A DNA stretch of 8,784 nt from DATELY01 sp035276085 (GTDB taxonomy: Bacteria > Pseudomonadota > Gammaproteobacteria > Steroidobacterales > Steroidobacteraceae), in assembly GCA_035276085.1 (NCBI GenBank), contig DATELY010000034.1, forward strand, positions 1 through 8,784, written 5' to 3'. The translations under genes were made by a program, and so were the position numbers. Positions 7,613-8,784 of the stretch are shown one piece after another. Every line of letters starts with the position of its first letter. Within the stretch, counting starts at the first letter, position 1. The notes below the pieces were generated by a model. That model made no database searches and was not told where the DNA came from. It worked only from the letters and a program-made list of their open reading frames with translations.

Positions 7613-8173
7613 TCACGCGTTGAGCTTCTTTCTGGCTTCCTGCCAAGCCACATGTATGGCTTTGTGTGCGACAGCTATCTCTTCGATCACAAGATCCAGC
7701 ATCTTCGAATCAATCTCGTAAGAATCTCCCTCGAGTGGGCTGGCGATCAATGAGTCCGGGTAACTTTCACTAACGCGCAGCGGCGTGTGCATGAGGAAAT
7801 TGCGATCAACAGCCGCATTTTCGATTGCAGCCCACATCTCTTTGATGGGATCCCAATTGGAGTCTCCAATTCTCGATCCTATGAGCGCGTTGAGGAATTT
7901 CCTCTGCGGCGCGCGCGAGTGCATGCCGTTGAAGATCTCGATCGCTACAGGGTCGACAGGATGACCGAACCCCTCCGGCGGATCCCGCTGACCGAGAAGG
8001 TACGCGCAGAAGAAAGCAAGTTCTTGCTCCATCTCGCAGTAGGAAGTGGCGATCATGCCAACCTGTGCGAAGAGGTGACTGTACCTGAGGCGGTTCTCGT
8101 GGCCCGGTCGAAATGAAACGTTGTCGTCGTCAATGGGTCGTGCGTGTTGTTTGATGACAGGGTCCTTTTTCAT
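7613..8173 (-). CDS. HEPN-like protein with RNxxxH motif (hypothetical, 186 aa)
   Basis: No named family is recognised with certainty. The protein is soluble and mainly helical. Helix 31-60 (YSHLFAQVGMIATSYCEMEQELAFFCAYLLG) carries the acidic Glu47/Glu49 pattern often seen in the first HEPN helices. A second helix leads into R124-N-F-L-M-H129, which fits the R-polar-x(3)-H signature of HEPN ribonuclease domains found in toxins and abortive-infection proteins. Residues 155-186 form a long C-terminal helix with a basic end. Start at 8173: AGG lies nine bases before the ATG. It begins 20 bases after the small membrane-protein gene and is followed within 60 bases by another gene, which suggests an operon. 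Many proteins of this shape are uncharacterised, and a chance RNxxxH is possible. If HEPN, RNA cleavage in defence or toxin-antitoxin function is plausible but not shown. Confidence 0.75.
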   Translation of the reverse strand: MKKDPVIKQHARPIDDDNVSFRPGHENRLRYSHLFAQVGMIATSYCEMEQELAFFCAYLLGQRDPPEGFGHPVDPVAIEIFNGMHSRAPQRKFLNALIGSRIGDSNWDPIKEMWAAIENAAVDRNFLMHTPLRVSESYPDSLIASPLEGDSYEIDSKMLDLVIEEIAVAHKAIHVAWQEARKKLNA

Positions 8174-8193
8174 CGCCTCTAACCTATGCAGAG

Positions 8194-8445
8194 CTATCTG
8201 TCCGGCGTAATTGTTACCACTGCTCTCGGCGCTTGCGCTCCAGCTGCTGTAGAGGGAGTAACGGAGGTAGCGGCCGTGCCAGAGGGTGCACTCGCCGAGA
8301 CAGTTACCCCCTCGCCTCGCGCGAAGGCTTCCTTCGCTGCCTGACCACCGAGGAAAATACCGAACGCGCCGATCAGAACGGCCGTGCCCTGCGCAAAATT
8401 AGCAAAGATCTCTGATCTGACTTTCCACGCTTCAAGCTTTTGCAT
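8194..8445 (-). CDS. Small single-span membrane protein
   Basis: From the ATG at 8445 the product is 83 aa: a charged N-terminal helix (MQKLEAWKVRSEIF), one hydrophobic segment at about 14-37 (FANFAQGTAVLIGAFGIFLGGQAA), then a short charged stretch (KEAFARGE) and an Ala/Ser/Thr/Pro-rich tail without obvious structure. No lipobox or cleavage site is seen, so it is probably an inner-membrane protein. A GTG at 8484 would add 13 residues; I prefer the ATG because the added part looks unrelated, but both ribosome sites are weak. It lies 20 bases upstream of the HEPN-like gene on the same strand and is probably the operon's first gene. Function unknown; small one-span partners next to effector genes occur in defence loci, which is only an analogy. 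Confidence 0.65.
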   Translation of the reverse strand: MQKLEAWKVRSEIFANFAQGTAVLIGAFGIFLGGQAAKEAFARGEGVTVSASAPSGTAATSVTPSTAAGAQAPRAVVTITPDR

Positions 8446-8604
8446 TTTGCTTCTTGTTTCCACGGCTGAACCTAAACCGCCCACTTCATGTCACGCACAC
8501 GCGAACAGACCGCGAGACGAGGTGATGAGCCCTCTATCCGATGGCTAAAGACGGGTCACGGGAGAAGTCCGGTTGTGTGATGTAGAGACATATCAGACGT
8601 AGAG

Positions 8605-8632
8605 CGAGGCCCAGGAGGGCCTCGAATGTTTT
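8605..8632 (+). terminator. Intrinsic terminator-like hairpin, plus strand
   Basis: CGAGGCCC (8605-8612) and GGGCCTCG (8617-8624) form a perfect 8-bp GC-rich stem with an AGGA loop, followed by AATGTTTT. The T-run lies only on the plus-strand side, so it would end a rightward transcript. No plus-strand gene lies just upstream, so a small RNA, or a transcript antisense to the operon leader, is possible. Confidence 0.5.
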
Positions 8633-8679
8633 GTGTAGGAGTTGAGCCACCGACTAGCCTGCCTTACCCCACCTATCGC

Positions 8680-8694
8680 AATGCAATATGCATT
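8680..8694. promoter_or_regulatory. Palindrome near operon promoter, possible operator
   Basis: AATGCA and TGCATT (8680-8685 and 8689-8694) form a perfect dyad around ATA. It lies just downstream of the predicted minus-strand start near 8705, a common place for a repressor site. ATGCAT occurs again at 8730-8735. Confidence 0.3.
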
Positions 8695-8711
8695 TAAAAT
8701 GGTTGAGACGC

Positions 8712-8739
8712 ATCATAACACGGTCTAACATGCATACAA
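8712..8739 (-). promoter_or_regulatory. Candidate promoter of the minus-strand operon
   Basis: Read on the minus strand, TTGTAT (8739-8734) and TATGAT (8717-8712) are separated by 16 bases. The -10 matches five of six consensus positions and the -35 is moderate. It is the best promoter match upstream of the three-gene operon, but AT-rich DNA produces such matches easily. Confidence 0.35.
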
Positions 8740-8784
8740 TCTTCATATTTCGCATAAATAAGATACCATTCCGCATATATGGAC

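Larger units (their letters stand above)
8446..8784. other. Non-coding, AT-rich upstream region of the minus-strand operon
   Basis: I see no convincing gene here on either strand. The right end is AT-rich: 32 of the last 84 bases are G or C. From right to left the region holds a minus-strand promoter candidate, a palindrome at 8680-8694, and a plus-strand terminator-like hairpin at 8605-8632. If the promoter is right, the operon has an untranslated leader of about 260 bases, unusually long. Confidence 0.6.

Noticed and set aside
7413..7646. Minus-strand 77-codon frame between the HEPN-like and 106-aa genes
   Set aside because: It overlaps both genes, and its C-terminal half looks like an out-of-frame translation of the 106-aa gene.
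7787..8116. Plus-strand open frame of 109 codons opposite the HEPN-like gene
   Set aside because: The minus-strand protein has better helical periodicity, a ribosome site and operon context; the plus frame shows nothing recognisable.
8515..8560. GTGATGAG sequence considered as a hammerhead ribozyme core
   Set aside because: The conserved CUGAUGA is not matched and no GAAA with the required stem follows.

Overview
The window looks like chromosomal DNA from a GC-rich proteobacterium, most likely a gammaproteobacterium near Xanthomonadales or Steroidobacterales. That placement is an inference from the genes (long biosynthetic arginine decarboxylase, MltA, homospermidine synthase) and from short GC-rich hairpin repeats in almost every intergenic gap. 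Positions 1 to about 6930 have one uniform, GC-rich coding style. From about 7180 on, base composition is visibly more mixed, and the last 84 bases are only 38% G+C.

Core part, left to right: speA (arginine decarboxylase, minus strand, C-terminus cut off by the window edge); mltA (lytic transglycosylase lipoprotein, plus), divergent from speA; sseA (3-mercaptopyruvate sulfurtransferase, minus), convergent with mltA and separated from it only by a heptamer-repeat hairpin; a glutathione S-transferase family gene (plus), divergent from sseA; hss (homospermidine synthase, plus), preceded by a second heptamer-repeat array that seems to carry its promoter; a long inverted repeat; and a small YkvA/DUF1232-like gene (plus). 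speA and hss both serve polyamine metabolism: SpeA starts the arginine to agmatine to putrescine route, and Hss condenses putrescine units into sym-homospermidine.

Accessory part: after the YkvA-like gene come a broken GC-rich intergenic repeat and a 144-bp element with perfect 20-bp terminal inverted repeats (a MITE or IS remnant). Beyond it are three minus-strand genes with short gaps, likely one operon: a small single-span membrane protein, a 186-aa protein with an R-N-x-x-x-H motif typical of HEPN ribonuclease domains, and a 106-aa protein I do not recognise. An AT-rich region with a candidate promoter and a palindrome lies upstream, together with a plus-strand terminator that has no visible gene.

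The membrane protein/HEPN-like/unknown trio is the best candidate here for an undescribed system, but its function is inference only. No tRNA, rRNA or CRISPR array was seen.
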